From positions 1-28,144 of the forward strand of contig NHFZ02000020.1 of NCBI GenBank assembly GCA_002171275.2: a stretch of 28,144 nt of DNA. Reading direction: 5' to 3'. A program made the translations under genes and the position numbers. This document shows, piece after piece, positions 1 to 8,208 of this stretch. The notes under the pieces were generated by a model that made no database searches, was not told where the DNA came from, and saw only the letters and a program-made list of their open reading frames with translations. Numbering within the stretch: position 1 is the stretch's first letter; each line of letters starts with the position of its first letter. This stretch comes from Pelagibacteraceae bacterium TMED124. GTDB lineage: Bacteria > Pseudomonadota > Alphaproteobacteria > Pelagibacterales > Pelagibacteraceae.

Positions 1-99
1 AATGGTTTATTGTTCAGAACTATTTTAAAACCGTTATGATCCTTTGGGTTATGAGACCCCGTAACTATTATACCTCCATCAGCAATTAACTCAAAGCAA
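1..99 (-). repeat. Exact 99-base inverted copy of internal manB sequence
   Basis: The reverse complement of these 99 bases is identical, base for base, to 3341-3439 inside manB, including the codons for the phosphoserine active-site motif TGSHNP. Identity stops at base 100, where the sequence becomes that of a glycosyltransferase gene on the minus strand. An exact, sharp-edged inverted copy at the edge of the window is most simply an amplification or assembly chimera. A real duplication or an end of an invertible segment is possible but less likely. The copy is too short to encode anything. Confidence 0.95.
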
Positions 100-400
100 T
101 TGTAGTAATTAATATCGGCTTTAAGGCAAAGCACTGAATAATATTTGGCTTAAAAGTATGAATAATTTTTAATAATCTTATTAAGCAAGTTATATTATTT
201 ATTGGATTAATAGATTTACGATTAAAGTTAATATTTTGTGTTTTAAAACCTTTAGACCTAATCCTTTTTTCATACTTTGTGAAATTACAAATTATCATTA
301 CGTCAAATTTATTTTTTAATGCATCTTTAGCTTGAAAAATTTTATGAGACAAAAAATATTCATCTTCACTTACAAAATATAAAAGTTTATATTTTTTCAT
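86..400 (-). CDS. GT4-type glycosyltransferase, N-terminal fragment only
   Basis: The 104-residue reading frame begins like family 4 glycosyltransferases of the PglA/WbnK kind: a first strand with FVSEDEYFLSH, then an SINPINN stretch and a helix leading to PNIIQCFALKP. These enzymes transfer sugars during surface polysaccharide or O-antigen assembly in the cytoplasm or at the inner membrane. Full-length members are about 350-400 residues, so roughly three quarters is missing. Family-like sequence stops at about base 100, where the exact inverted manB copy begins, and the frame hits a stop within that copy (TTIALS-stop). The truncation therefore follows from the odd junction and probably does not reflect the real gene. 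Its ATG lies only 12 bases from the divergent ATG of the J-domain gene, and I see no ribosome site in front of it. Neighbouring galU, ugd and manB fit a polysaccharide role. Confidence 0.75.
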   Translation of the reverse strand: MKKYKLLYFVSEDEYFLSHKIFQAKDALKNKFDVMIICNFTKYEKRIRSKGFKTQNINFNRKSINPINNITCLIRLLKIIHTFKPNIIQCFALKPILITTIALS

Positions 401-412
401 AAGGAGTATTTT

Positions 413-859
413 ATGGTTTTTTATCTTGTTTCTGCAATAGTCATTTTAACTATATTAATTTATATAGTTACTGAATTGATTCATCTACCTAAAAAAAAAT
501 TTAAAAAATACGTAAAATATTTTTTTTTAATATTTATTATTTGTATTGTTTTATTTTTAATGAGGTTTTTTCCTGCAGTAATTACTTCTATTCCTGCAAT
601 ATTTTTAATACTTTTTAGATGGGGTAATTTCATTAATTTTGTTGCTAAGGTCTTTTTAAGAAATAAAATCCAAAATTTTAAAAAAGAAAATATGACTAAA
701 AAAGAGGCTTTGGAAATTCTTGGGTTAGATGAAAATGCTTCGAAAGAAGAAATTATTAAGAGTCATCAAAAGCTAATAAAAAAAAACCACCCTGATGTTG
801 GTGGTTCGGATTGGGTTACAAAAAAATTAAACAAAGCTAGAGATATTCTTTTAGGTTGA
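413..859 (+). CDS. Membrane-anchored J-domain protein (Tim14/DnaJ-like)
   Basis: A 148-residue protein with two or three hydrophobic segments in about residues 1-25, 38-55 and 56-72, followed by a C-terminal J domain starting near MTKKEALEILGL. The J domain carries the invariant HPD tripeptide in KKNHPDVGGSD. J domains stimulate ATP hydrolysis by DnaK-type Hsp70 partners. The topology, membrane segments first and J domain last with no G/F or zinc region, matches alphaproteobacterial proteins related to mitochondrial Tim14/Pam18. The specific client is unknown. A clear AAGGAG ribosome site at 401-406 supports the ATG at 413. It is followed after 32 bases by galU on the same strand, so co-transcription is likely. 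Divergent from the glycosyltransferase fragment. Confidence 0.85.
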   Translation: MVFYLVSAIVILTILIYIVTELIHLPKKKFKKYVKYFFLIFIICIVLFLMRFFPAVITSIPAIFLILFRWGNFINFVAKVFLRNKIQNFKKENMTKKEALEILGLDENASKEEIIKSHQKLIKKNHPDVGGSDWVTKKLNKARDILLG

Positions 860-891
860 GATTTTTTATATTTTTAGTAACTTCATAAAGC

Positions 892-1760
892 ATGAAACAC
901 TCAATTTCAAAAGCCATATTTCCAATTGCTGGTCTTGGAACTAGGTTTTTACCTGCAACAAAGTCAGTACCTAAAGAAATGTTAACTATTCTTGATAGAC
1001 CAATAATCGAATGGGCTGTAATCGAAGCTGCCAAATCTGGAATAGATGAAATGATATTTGTAACCTCTTCAAGAAAAAATATAGTGCTTGAACATTTTGA
1101 AAAATCAGAATTATTGGAAATGAATTTAAAAAAAAAAAAAAAAAAGATAAAATTAAGCTTATTGAATCACAAAATAGGCTCGGAAAGTTTTCTCTCGTAA
1201 TTCAAGACGAACCCAAAGGTTTAGGTCATGCAGTTTGTTGTGCTAGTAATTTTTTTAATAAAGATCAAAGTTTTGCAGTAATTCTCCCCGATGATTTAAT
1301 TTTGTCAAAAACCCCCGCAATAAAACAATTAATTGAAGTTCATAAAAAAACAAATGGCGGTTCAGTAATTGGTCTTGAAAAGGTCCCTCTAAATAAAGTT
1401 TCAAACTATGGGGTAATTAAATATAAAAAAAAAATTAAAAATTTTTTCACTGTGTCGGGTGTTGTTGAAAAACCAAAAAAAGATGAAGCGCCCTCGAATC
1501 TATCAATTGTTGGACGATACATACTTAACTCAAAAGTTTTTCAATATCTAAAACAAGAAAAAAAAGGTTTTGGAAATGAAATTCAGTTAACAGATAGTTT
1601 GATTTCTCTTATTAATTCACCCGGTCTATATGCATCAGAGTTTGAAGGAAAAAGATTTGATTGTGGAAGTAAGTTAGGTTTTATCGAAGCAAATATTAAT
1701 TTTGGAATTAATGACAAGGAAATTAATAAAAACCTTAGAAAGATAATTAAAAAATTATGA
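892..1760 (+). CDS. galU: UTP-glucose-1-phosphate uridylyltransferase, frame broken at poly-A
   Basis: Makes UDP-glucose from glucose-1-phosphate and UTP in the cytoplasm. The first part (892 to about 1146) holds the nucleotide-binding signature GLGTRFLPATKSVPKEM. That frame stops at 1198-1200. The rest of GalU continues in the frame one base earlier, beginning DKIKLIESQ at 1146 and including QDEPKGLGHAV and LPDDLI, to the stop at 1760. Joined, the product would be about 289 residues, the normal family length, with nothing else missing. The switch falls in a run of 18 A (1128-1145). One more A, two fewer, or a -1 slip restores the frame. It may be a sequencing error, a recent mutation, or a gene read through slippage. 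The stop overlaps the ugd start (ATGA), so the genes are translationally coupled. Function is well supported; integrity of the gene is uncertain. Confidence 0.9.
1128..1146 (+). other. Poly-A tract with A-AAA-AAG heptamer at the galU frame break
   Basis: Eighteen A residues followed by G. In the frame of the galU start the codons AAA (1141-1143) and AAG (1144-1146) are preceded by A1140. This is the A_AAA_AAG heptamer known from E. coli dnaX -1 frameshifting, in the correct phase. A -1 slip here would continue with GAT at 1146, exactly the downstream GalU frame. I see no convincing upstream Shine-Dalgarno stimulator at the usual distance and no strong downstream stem. Polymerase slippage adding one A would have the same outcome. 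Confidence 0.6.
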
Positions 1761-3076
1761 AGATCACTATCATAGGTACAGGGTATGTTGGACTTGTTTC
1801 AGGCACATGTTTTGCCGAATTTGGTGTAAATGTAACTTGTGTTGATAAAGATATTAATAAGGTTAAAAATCTCAAAAAAGGTATTATCCCAATTTTTGAA
1901 CCTGGTTTAAATGAACTTGTAAAAAAAAATATGAATTCAAACAGATTATTTTTTGAAACAAATCTTAGGAAATCTATTAAAGATTCAGATGCTATTTTTA
2001 TTGCAGTAGGAACACCTTCTAGAAAAGTTGATGGTCATGCTGATTTGAGTTATGTCCATATGGTAGCTGAGGAAATAGCAGAAAGTTTGGATCATTATTC
2101 GGTAATAGTGAATAAATCAACCGTTCCCATAGGAACTGGTAAAAAGGTTTATGAAATAATAAAAAAAAAAAACCCGAAGCTTGATTTTGACGTTGCTTCT
2201 AACCCAGAGTTTTTAAGAGAAGGTTCAGCAATTAGTGATTTCATGAGACCCGATAGGGTTGTAATAGGCTGTGATAGTGAAAAAGCGAAAACTATTTTAA
2301 AAGAACTTTACAGACCGCTATATCTTTTAGAAACACCAATTATTTTCACACAAAGAGAAACAGCTGAACTCATCAAATATGCAGCTAATTCTTTTCTTGC
2401 CACAAAAATTACATTCATAAACGAAATATCTGATCTATGTGAAAAAGTTGGAGCTAATGTAAGTGATGTTTCAATAGGCATTGGTTTGGATGGGAGAATT
2501 GGCAAAAAGTTTCTTCATCCAGGACCAGGTTATGGCGGATCTTGTTTTCCTAAAGATACTTTGGCATTAGTAAAAACTGCTCAAGATAGTGGCTCGCCAT
2601 TAAACTTAGTTGAGCATGTTGTCAAAAGTAATAAAAATAGAAAAAAAAATATGTATAAAAGAATACTTAATGCTTTAGATGACTGTAAAAGAAAAAAAAT
2701 TTCAATTCTTGGTCTGACTTTTAAGCCCAATACTGATGATATGAGAGATAGTCCTAGTCTTGATTTAGTACCAGAGCTAATAAAAAATAAATGTTTTTTA
2801 AAACTTTTTGATCCTGAAGGTATGAATGAAGCAAAAATTATCTTTAAAAAATTAAGTAAAAATATCGAATGGTGCAACGATTCATATGATGCTTGTAAAA
2901 AATCCGATGCGTTAGTTATTCTTACGGAATGGAACCAATTTAGAGCTTTAGACCTAAAAAAAATTAAAAAGTTGCTTAATCGACCCATTATAATTGATTT
3001 AAGGAATATTTATAACCCTGAGGAGGTCAAAAATATAGGTTTTGAATATTATTCACTGGGAAGAAACCTTGACTGA
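1757..3076 (+). CDS. ugd: UDP-glucose 6-dehydrogenase
   Basis: Oxidises UDP-glucose to UDP-glucuronate with two NAD+, the step after GalU in making acidic surface sugars. The 439-residue protein has the N-terminal dinucleotide-binding motif GTGYVGLVSG (residues 7-16), the central-domain start NPEFLREGSA (149-158), and the catalytic cysteine in GPGYGGSCFPKD (Cys263). The C-terminal UDP-binding domain follows, with GLTFKPNTDDMRDSPS. Length is normal. It overlaps galU by four bases and manB by eight, as the centre of a three-gene operon. A run of 12 A at 2161-2172 lies inside the gene, yet the frame is intact, in contrast to its two neighbours. Confidence 0.97.
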   Translation: MKITIIGTGYVGLVSGTCFAEFGVNVTCVDKDINKVKNLKKGIIPIFEPGLNELVKKNMNSNRLFFETNLRKSIKDSDAIFIAVGTPSRKVDGHADLSYVHMVAEEIAESLDHYSVIVNKSTVPIGTGKKVYEIIKKKNPKLDFDVASNPEFLREGSAISDFMRPDRVVIGCDSEKAKTILKELYRPLYLLETPIIFTQRETAELIKYAANSFLATKITFINEISDLCEKVGANVSDVSIGIGLDGRIGKKFLHPGPGYGGSCFPKDTLALVKTAQDSGSPLNLVEHVVKSNKNRKKNMYKRILNALDDCKRKKISILGLTFKPNTDDMRDSPSLDLVPELIKNKCFLKLFDPEGMNEAKIIFKKLSKNIEWCNDSYDACKKSDALVILTEWNQFRALDLKKIKKLLNRPIIIDLRNIYNPEEVKNIGFEYYSLGRNLD

Positions 3077-4456
3077 TATAAAATTTCATTCATTCCATAA
3101 TACTATAATAAGAGAATACGACATAAGAGGTGTCTATAATGAAACTTTGTTTGATAAAGATGCTGAAATATTGGGAAATTTATTTGGACTAAAGGTTGGA
3201 GTAAATAAAACTGTTAATGTTGCTTACGACGGAAGACTTTCCTCGATAAACCTTAAGAGAAAATTAGTTAAGGGAATAGTTGATTCAGGTGTTAATGTTA
3301 ATGAAATTGGCCTGGTTCCTACACCATTATTATACTACTCTTGCTTTGAGTTAATTGCTGATGGAGGTATAATAGTTACGGGGTCTCATAACCCAAAGGA
3401 TCATAACGGTTTTAAAATAGTTCTGAACAATAAACCATTCTTTGGAGCAGATCTTATCGAACTTAGTAAAAAAGCAAAAAAATTCAATTTTAAAAAAATG
3501 AATGGATCAGTGAAAGAATTTAGCCTAATAGACAAATATGTAAAAAGATTGATAAAAAATTTTAATCAAAAAAAAAAATAAATATAATATGGGATTCTGG
3601 TAACGGAGCAGCAGGAGATGTGATGGAATGTCTCGCAAAAAAAATTAATGGAAAGCATGAATTATTATTTAGTACCATTGATGGAACTTTTCCCAATCAT
3701 CATCCTGATCCATCGGATCCAAAAAACCTATTTTTTTGTAAAAATAGACTTTTAGATTTAAAATATAATGTAGGGTTTGCATTTGACGGTGATGGTGATC
3801 GACTTGGGGTTATTGATGATAAAGGAAGAGTTATTTCTGGAGATAAGTTATTACTTCTTCTAGCAAAAGAAATGTTGAAATCAAAAAAATGTAAAGTTAT
3901 AGCTGATGTAAAATGTAGCCAAGTTCTATTCGATGAGGTTGAAAGGCTTGGGGGAGAGATATTTATGTCAAAGACTGGTCATAGCCATGTTAAAAATAAT
4001 TTAAAAAAATTGAATGCGGATTTAGCTGGAGAGATGAGTGGTCACATTTTTTTTGCCGAGGATTACTATGGTTTTGATGATGCTTTTTTTGCTGCTATAA
4101 AAGTTTTAGAAATTATTGATAATAATGAAAAAAAACTATCAGATTTAGTTGATGAAATACCAAGTGTATTCAACACTGCTGAAATTAGAATTGATTGCGA
4201 TGACAATAAAAAATTTGATATCATAAAAAAAATTACTGAGAGACAAAAAAAAAGTAAAAAAAAAATTACAGATATTGACGGTGTAAGAGTTTCTGAAAAA
4301 GATGGTTGGTGGTTGTTAAGGGCGTCCAATACTCAACCCGCGATTGTTTTAAGATGTGAATCACTTACAGAGAAAGGTCTTGAGTTTCAAAAAAGAACAG
4401 TTAAAAATGAATTATCCGAATTTGAGGTTGATATAACTGAAAAATTAATTTCTTGA
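3069..4456 (+). CDS. manB: Phosphomannomutase/phosphoglucomutase, frame broken at poly-A
   Basis: Interconverts hexose-6- and hexose-1-phosphates (mannose, glucose), feeding GalU. I take TTG 3069 as start: it overlaps the ugd stop (TTGACTGA), has GGGAAG just upstream, and gives MTDIKFHSFHNTIIREYDIRG, the usual alphaproteobacterial N-terminus. A TTG at 3042 is also open. Motifs in order: phosphoserine loop VTGSHNPKDHNG (Ser106), metal loop FAFDGDGDRLG, sugar-binding GEMSGH, and phosphate-binding RASNTQPAIVLR near the end. The first frame stops at 3579-3581 directly after 11 A. The remainder continues in the -1 frame with INIIWDSGNGAAGD. The joined product would be about 462 residues, normal for the AlgC/ManB family. 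One missing A, two extra A, or a -1 slip would explain it. Sequencing error, mutation or functional slippage cannot be told apart from the sequence. Confidence 0.9.
3341..3439 (+). repeat. Internal manB copy of the 99-base inverted repeat
   Basis: This is the natural context of the repeat: it encodes part of ManB including the active-site serine loop and reads smoothly into flanking ManB sequence on both sides. The partner at 1-99 is in the opposite orientation and flanked by unrelated sequence, so this copy is the original. Confidence 0.95.
3568..3578 (+). other. Poly-A tract with A-AAA-AAA heptamer at the manB frame break
   Basis: Eleven A followed immediately by the stop codon TAA (3579-3581) of the upstream frame. 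The heptamer A3572-AAA-AAA3578 is in phase for a -1 slip, after which reading would continue ATA AAT ATA ATA TGG in the ManB frame. Transcriptional insertion of one A would do the same. For comparison, clpS has an 11-A run (4545-4555) and ugd a 12-A run, both with intact frames. Confidence 0.55.
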
Positions 4457-4498
4457 AAATAAAAATAAGATTAATTAATTTAATATTAAAGGTTAGTA

Positions 4499-4813
4499 AT
4501 GAATGACGAGTTAAAAATTCCATCCTCACAAATTTTAGTTGAGCAAAAAAAAAAATTACAAAAACCTAAGCTCTTTAAAGTGATTCTCTTAAATGATGAC
4601 TATACTCCTATGGAATACGTAGTTAAACTTTTAAAAGCAGTTTTTAACAAATCGGAATCTGAAGCAGTTAATATTATGTTGATGGTTCATAATAAAGGTT
4701 CAGGTGTCTGTGGCATATTTACGAAAGATATTGCAGAAACAAAGGTTTTTACTGTTTTAAAAATGGCAAAGCATGATCAACATCCTTTAAAGTGTATAAT
4801 GGAGCCTGAATAA
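4499..4813 (+). CDS. clpS: ATP-dependent Clp protease adaptor ClpS
   Basis: Adaptor that recognises N-degrons (Leu, Phe, Trp, Tyr at the N-terminus) and hands the protein to ClpAP. The 104-residue product has a flexible N-terminal extension followed by the ClpS core. The core carries the binding-pocket signature LNDDYTPMEYV (Asn32, Asp33, Asp34, Thr36, Pro37, Met38) and the conserved His64 in MVHNKG. AAAGG lies about seven bases before the ATG. The 42-base gap after manB contains a possible TTGAAA -35 at 4453, but no convincing -10. The stop overlaps the clpA start by one base (TAATG), a classic coupled clpS-clpA pair. A run of 11 A (4545-4555) inside the gene does not break the frame. Confidence 0.96.
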   Translation: MNDELKIPSSQILVEQKKKLQKPKLFKVILLNDDYTPMEYVVKLLKAVFNKSESEAVNIMLMVHNKGSGVCGIFTKDIAETKVFTVLKMAKHDQHPLKCIMEPE

Positions 4814-7083
4814 TGATATCTGATGAACTAGAAAAAACACTTCAAAGGAGTAAAGCTTGTGCGGAATCTTTTCAACACGAATTCATGACTATAGAACATC
4901 TTCTTTTTTCAATGATTGATGATTTTGATGTTAAAGAAATTTTTAATGCATGTAATGTAGATGCTGAGCTCCTTAAAAAAGATTTGGAAATTTTCATAAA
5001 AGATAAACTTAAAGATTTAGTCAATTTACAATTACAAGAAGTTAAACCCACACTTGGCTTTCAAAGAGTTATTCAACGAGCAGTAATTCATGTTCAATCT
5101 TCAGGTAAAGAAGAGGCAACTGCTGCAAATGTATTAGTTTCAATTTTCAGTGAAAGAGAATCACACGCTGTATATTTTTTACAAAAACAAAGCCTTAACA
5201 GATTAGATGTAGTTGATTATATTTCTCATGGACAAAAAAAAGAAGAAAAATTCTCCTATGTTGATCAAAAAGAAAATGATGAGACTTTTGTTAAAAACGA
5301 TAGAGATTCTCAGAGCTTTTTAGATAAATATTGTATCAATCTTAATAAAAAAGCTGAAAATAACGAAATAGACCCCATCATCGGAAGAGATAACGAGATA
5401 CTTAGAGCAGTTCACATTTTATCAAGAAGAAATAAAAATAACCCTATATTTGTAGGTGACCCAGGTGTCGGTAAAACAGCATTGGCAGAAGGACTTGCAT
5501 TAAGAATTTTTAAAAGAGATGTTCCAGATTCTCTCTCCGATTCAACTATATATTCATTAGATTTAGGTGGGCTTTTGGCAGGGACTAGATTTAGAGGTGA
5601 TTTTGAAGAAAGATTAAAAAAATTGATGAGTTTCTTTGAATCAAAAAATAACAATATTTTATTTATAGACGAGATCCATACAATTATTGGTGCTGGGGGA
5701 ACAAATTCAGGATCTATTGATGCATCCAACATTTTAAAGCCTGCCCTTACAAAAGGAAGTTTCAAATGTATCGGATCAACAACTTATAGCGAGTATAGAA
5801 ATTATTTTGAAAAAGATAGAGCTCTATGTAGAAGGTTCCAAAAAATTGATGTTGAAGAACCATCTTCTGAAGATTCTGTAAACATTCTAAAAGGGGTCAA
5901 AAAGTTTTATGAAAAGTTTCATTCTGTTGAATTTGATGACGATTGTTTTTCTGAAGCCGTAAACTTATCAAAAAAATATTTACTTAATTCTAAGCTACCG
6001 GATAAAGCAATAGACCTAATTGATGAAACTGCGGCATCTGTTAAAATAAACCTTAAAAAGAAAATAAAAAAAGTAAGTGTTTCAGATATTCAAGAAACAA
6101 TATCAAAAATAGCTAACATCCCTGAGAACACAATTAAATCCGATGAAAGGGTTAAGTTAAATAATTTGGAACGAGACCTTAAAACACTTATCTTTGGGCA
6201 AGACAAAGCTGTTAATGCTTTATCATCGGCAATTAAACTTTCCAAAACAGGTTTAAGAAACCAGGATAAAACTATTGGTTCATTTCTTTTTACGGGTCCA
6301 ACTGGGGTTGGAAAAACTGAACTTGCAAAACAACTTGCTAACACAATGAAAATTAACTTTATAAGATTTGATATGTCAGAATATATGGAAAGGCATAGTG
6401 TTTCAAAACTTATTGGAGCTCCCCCTGGATATGTTGGTTATGACCAAGGCGGTCAGTTAACTGATGCTATAGATAAATCACCTTTTTCAGTAATGTTACT
6501 TGATGAAGTTGAGAAAGCACATCCAGACGTGTTTAATATTTTACTTCAAATAATGGATTACGGTAGATTAACTGACCACATGGGAAAAAGAATAGATTTT
6601 ACAAACGTAATTTTGATAATGACAAGTAATGTAGGTGCAAATGAAATTATAAAAGAAAAAGTAGGTTTTTTAGCAAATTTTAGTGCTACCGATAATGAAA
6701 AAGAAATTAACAGCTTTTTTAGTCCAGAGTTTAGAAATAGATTAGATGCAATAATTAATTTTGATAAGCTAGGTAAAAAAGAATCGATCAAGATTGTTGA
6801 AAAGTTTTTAATGGAGCTAGAATCACAATTAGTCGATAAAGATTTAACTCTTAATGTAACAGTTTCTGCAAAAAGTAGAATTCAAGAGTTGGGCTTTGAC
6901 GTTATCAATGGAGCTCGACCAATGGCACGTGTTATCCAAGAAAAGATTAAGATACCTCTTTCAGAAATTCTTTTAAAAACAAGAACTCCTTCAGGGGTAA
7001 TTAATATTGATTATAATAGTAAGAGTGAAAAATTTTTAATAAAAATTAATTCGCATAAAAAAAAAATTAAACTCTCAACTTAA
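4813..7083 (+). CDS. clpA: ATP-dependent Clp protease ATP-binding subunit ClpA
   Basis: Hexameric AAA+ unfoldase that feeds substrates to ClpP. The 756-residue protein has a Clp N-domain (about 1-145), AAA module 1 with Walker A GDPGVGKT (215-222) and Walker B FIDE (284-287), no ClpB/ClpC-type middle domain, and AAA module 2 with Walker A GPTGVGKT (495-502) and Walker B LLDE (562-565). VGF (617-619) stands where E. coli ClpA has the IGL loop that docks on ClpP, followed by FSPEFRNRLD, then the small C-terminal domain. Length matches ClpA. Coupled to clpS. Its 3' end overlaps the convergent DUF482 gene by 17 bases. ClpP itself is not in this window. Confidence 0.97.
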   Translation: MISDELEKTLQRSKACAESFQHEFMTIEHLLFSMIDDFDVKEIFNACNVDAELLKKDLEIFIKDKLKDLVNLQLQEVKPTLGFQRVIQRAVIHVQSSGKEEATAANVLVSIFSERESHAVYFLQKQSLNRLDVVDYISHGQKKEEKFSYVDQKENDETFVKNDRDSQSFLDKYCINLNKKAENNEIDPIIGRDNEILRAVHILSRRNKNNPIFVGDPGVGKTALAEGLALRIFKRDVPDSLSDSTIYSLDLGGLLAGTRFRGDFEERLKKLMSFFESKNNNILFIDEIHTIIGAGGTNSGSIDASNILKPALTKGSFKCIGSTTYSEYRNYFEKDRALCRRFQKIDVEEPSSEDSVNILKGVKKFYEKFHSVEFDDDCFSEAVNLSKKYLLNSKLPDKAIDLIDETAASVKINLKKKIKKVSVSDIQETISKIANIPENTIKSDERVKLNNLERDLKTLIFGQDKAVNALSSAIKLSKTGLRNQDKTIGSFLFTGPTGVGKTELAKQLANTMKINFIRFDMSEYMERHSVSKLIGAPPGYVGYDQGGQLTDAIDKSPFSVMLLDEVEKAHPDVFNILLQIMDYGRLTDHMGKRIDFTNVILIMTSNVGANEIIKEKVGFLANFSATDNEKEINSFFSPEFRNRLDAIINFDKLGKKESIKIVEKFLMELESQLVDKDLTLNVTVSAKSRIQELGFDVINGARPMARVIQEKIKIPLSEILLKTRTPSGVINIDYNSKSEKFLIKINSHKKKIKLST

Positions 7084-8194
7084 ATGGCAAAAATTTGTTT
7101 AGGTAATTTATAGTATCCTTTACCTTTTTTTTTTCTTCAACCAAAAAACTTTTTATAAGTGGATTAAGTTTTGTATTTCCAAACCAATGATTACTATATG
7201 TTAATGTAGGTTCATATCCTCTTGCAATTTTGTGCTCACCTTGCGCACCAGCCTCTACTTTTTTAAGATTATTCTTAATTGCGAATTCGATTGCACTGTA
7301 ATAACAAAGTTCAAAATGTAAAAATGGAATTTCTTTTAAGCAACCCCAATAACGCCCATATAAAGTTTTTTCACCAATAAAATGAAGTGAGCAACCAACA
7401 AATTTATTTTTTTGAAATGCTTGAATTAAAACAATTTTTTGTTTAACAGTTGATCTTAAAAGTTGGTCAAAAAAAGAGTGTTTTAGGTAAGCGATACTCC
7501 ATTTCTTGTCTATTGTGTTAAGATAACATTCAAAAAAAAGATTTATATCTTCAATACATATTTCATCACCCCTTTTTATGACTAGATTAATATCATTTTT
7601 TTTTAAATTTTCTCTTTCCTTGACAATATTCTTTCTTTTTTTTGTTTTTAAATTTTTTAAAAAGCAACTGAAATTTTCATAATTTCTATTATACCAATAA
7701 TACTGAATTCCTGTTCTTTGGTAAAAACCATGAGTATCAAGAAGTTCTGATTTTTTCTTATCAATAAAGTTAAAATGAAATGATGAGATTTTTTTTTCAG
7801 TACAATACTTTTTTAAAACCTCAGATAACTGTTTTGTATCAATTTCTTTTTCACTATAAATAATTTTATTTTTTGTGACAGGCGTAAATGGAATTGCTGA
7901 CAGGTATTTGGGATAGTAGTTTGTACCAATTTGATGATGAGCATTTGCAAATACATGATCAAAAATATACTCTCCATTTGAATTTTGTTTTCTAAAATTT
8001 GGAATAAAACCAATACTTTTTCTATTATTTTCTATAATTAAATGTTCTGGCTCCCATCCAGTATCAAAATTTGTACATCCTGTTCTTTCTAAACATTTAA
8101 AAAATTCAAAAGAAATAAATGGTGATGAGTCTTCAAAGAATTTTTCGCAAAAAGTTTTACTATCTTCAATTGACGAAATTGTAGAAATTTTCAT
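7067..8194 (-). CDS. FemAB-like/DUF482 GNAT-fold acyltransferase family protein
   Basis: A 375-residue protein that matches the alphaproteobacterial DUF482 (FemAB_like, 'peptidoglycan biosynthesis/recognition') family. Visible hallmarks are the N-terminal SPFISFEF, TGWEPEHL, FANAHHQIGTNYYPK and IPFTPVT, the basic segment LKTKKRKNIVKERE, and the C-terminal LYGRYWG, LHFELCYYSAIE and AGAQGEHKIARGYEP. FemAB relatives use aminoacyl-tRNA or acyl-CoA donors. The actual substrate of DUF482 proteins is, as far as I know, not established. It follows ridA after 14 bases, so the three minus-strand genes from 9499 downward form a likely operon. Its stop lies inside the 3' end of clpA. Confidence 0.88.
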   Translation of the reverse strand: MKISTISSIEDSKTFCEKFFEDSSPFISFEFFKCLERTGCTNFDTGWEPEHLIIENNRKSIGFIPNFRKQNSNGEYIFDHVFANAHHQIGTNYYPKYLSAIPFTPVTKNKIIYSEKEIDTKQLSEVLKKYCTEKKISSFHFNFIDKKKSELLDTHGFYQRTGIQYYWYNRNYENFSCFLKNLKTKKRKNIVKERENLKKNDINLVIKRGDEICIEDINLFFECYLNTIDKKWSIAYLKHSFFDQLLRSTVKQKIVLIQAFQKNKFVGCSLHFIGEKTLYGRYWGCLKEIPFLHFELCYYSAIEFAIKNNLKKVEAGAQGEHKIARGYEPTLTYSNHWFGNTKLNPLIKSFLVEEKKKVKDTINYLNKFLPFKLRV

Positions 8195-8208
8195 TGTTAA
8201 ACCTATAT

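Noticed and set aside
1..400. A glycosyltransferase-phosphomannomutase fusion or a phase-variable invertible segment
   Set aside because: The glycosyltransferase frame stops within a few codons of the junction and the manB copy is out of frame with it. There is no recombinase gene or recognisable recombination site, and the repeat sits at the very edge of the window.
837..1200. galU as an old pseudogene
   Set aside because: Apart from the single frame change at the A run, every expected motif and the normal total length are kept, and the overlap with ugd is intact. Decay would be expected to leave further stops or losses.
2581..2988. Long open frame on the minus strand inside ugd (135 codons)
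   Set aside because: It lies wholly opposite the well-supported ugd, has a Phe/Leu/Ser-rich composition typical of reversed AT-rich coding sequence, and shows no recognisable domain. The same applies to the other antisense frames, for example 5412-5765, 12548-12796, 13404-13772 and 24117-24473.
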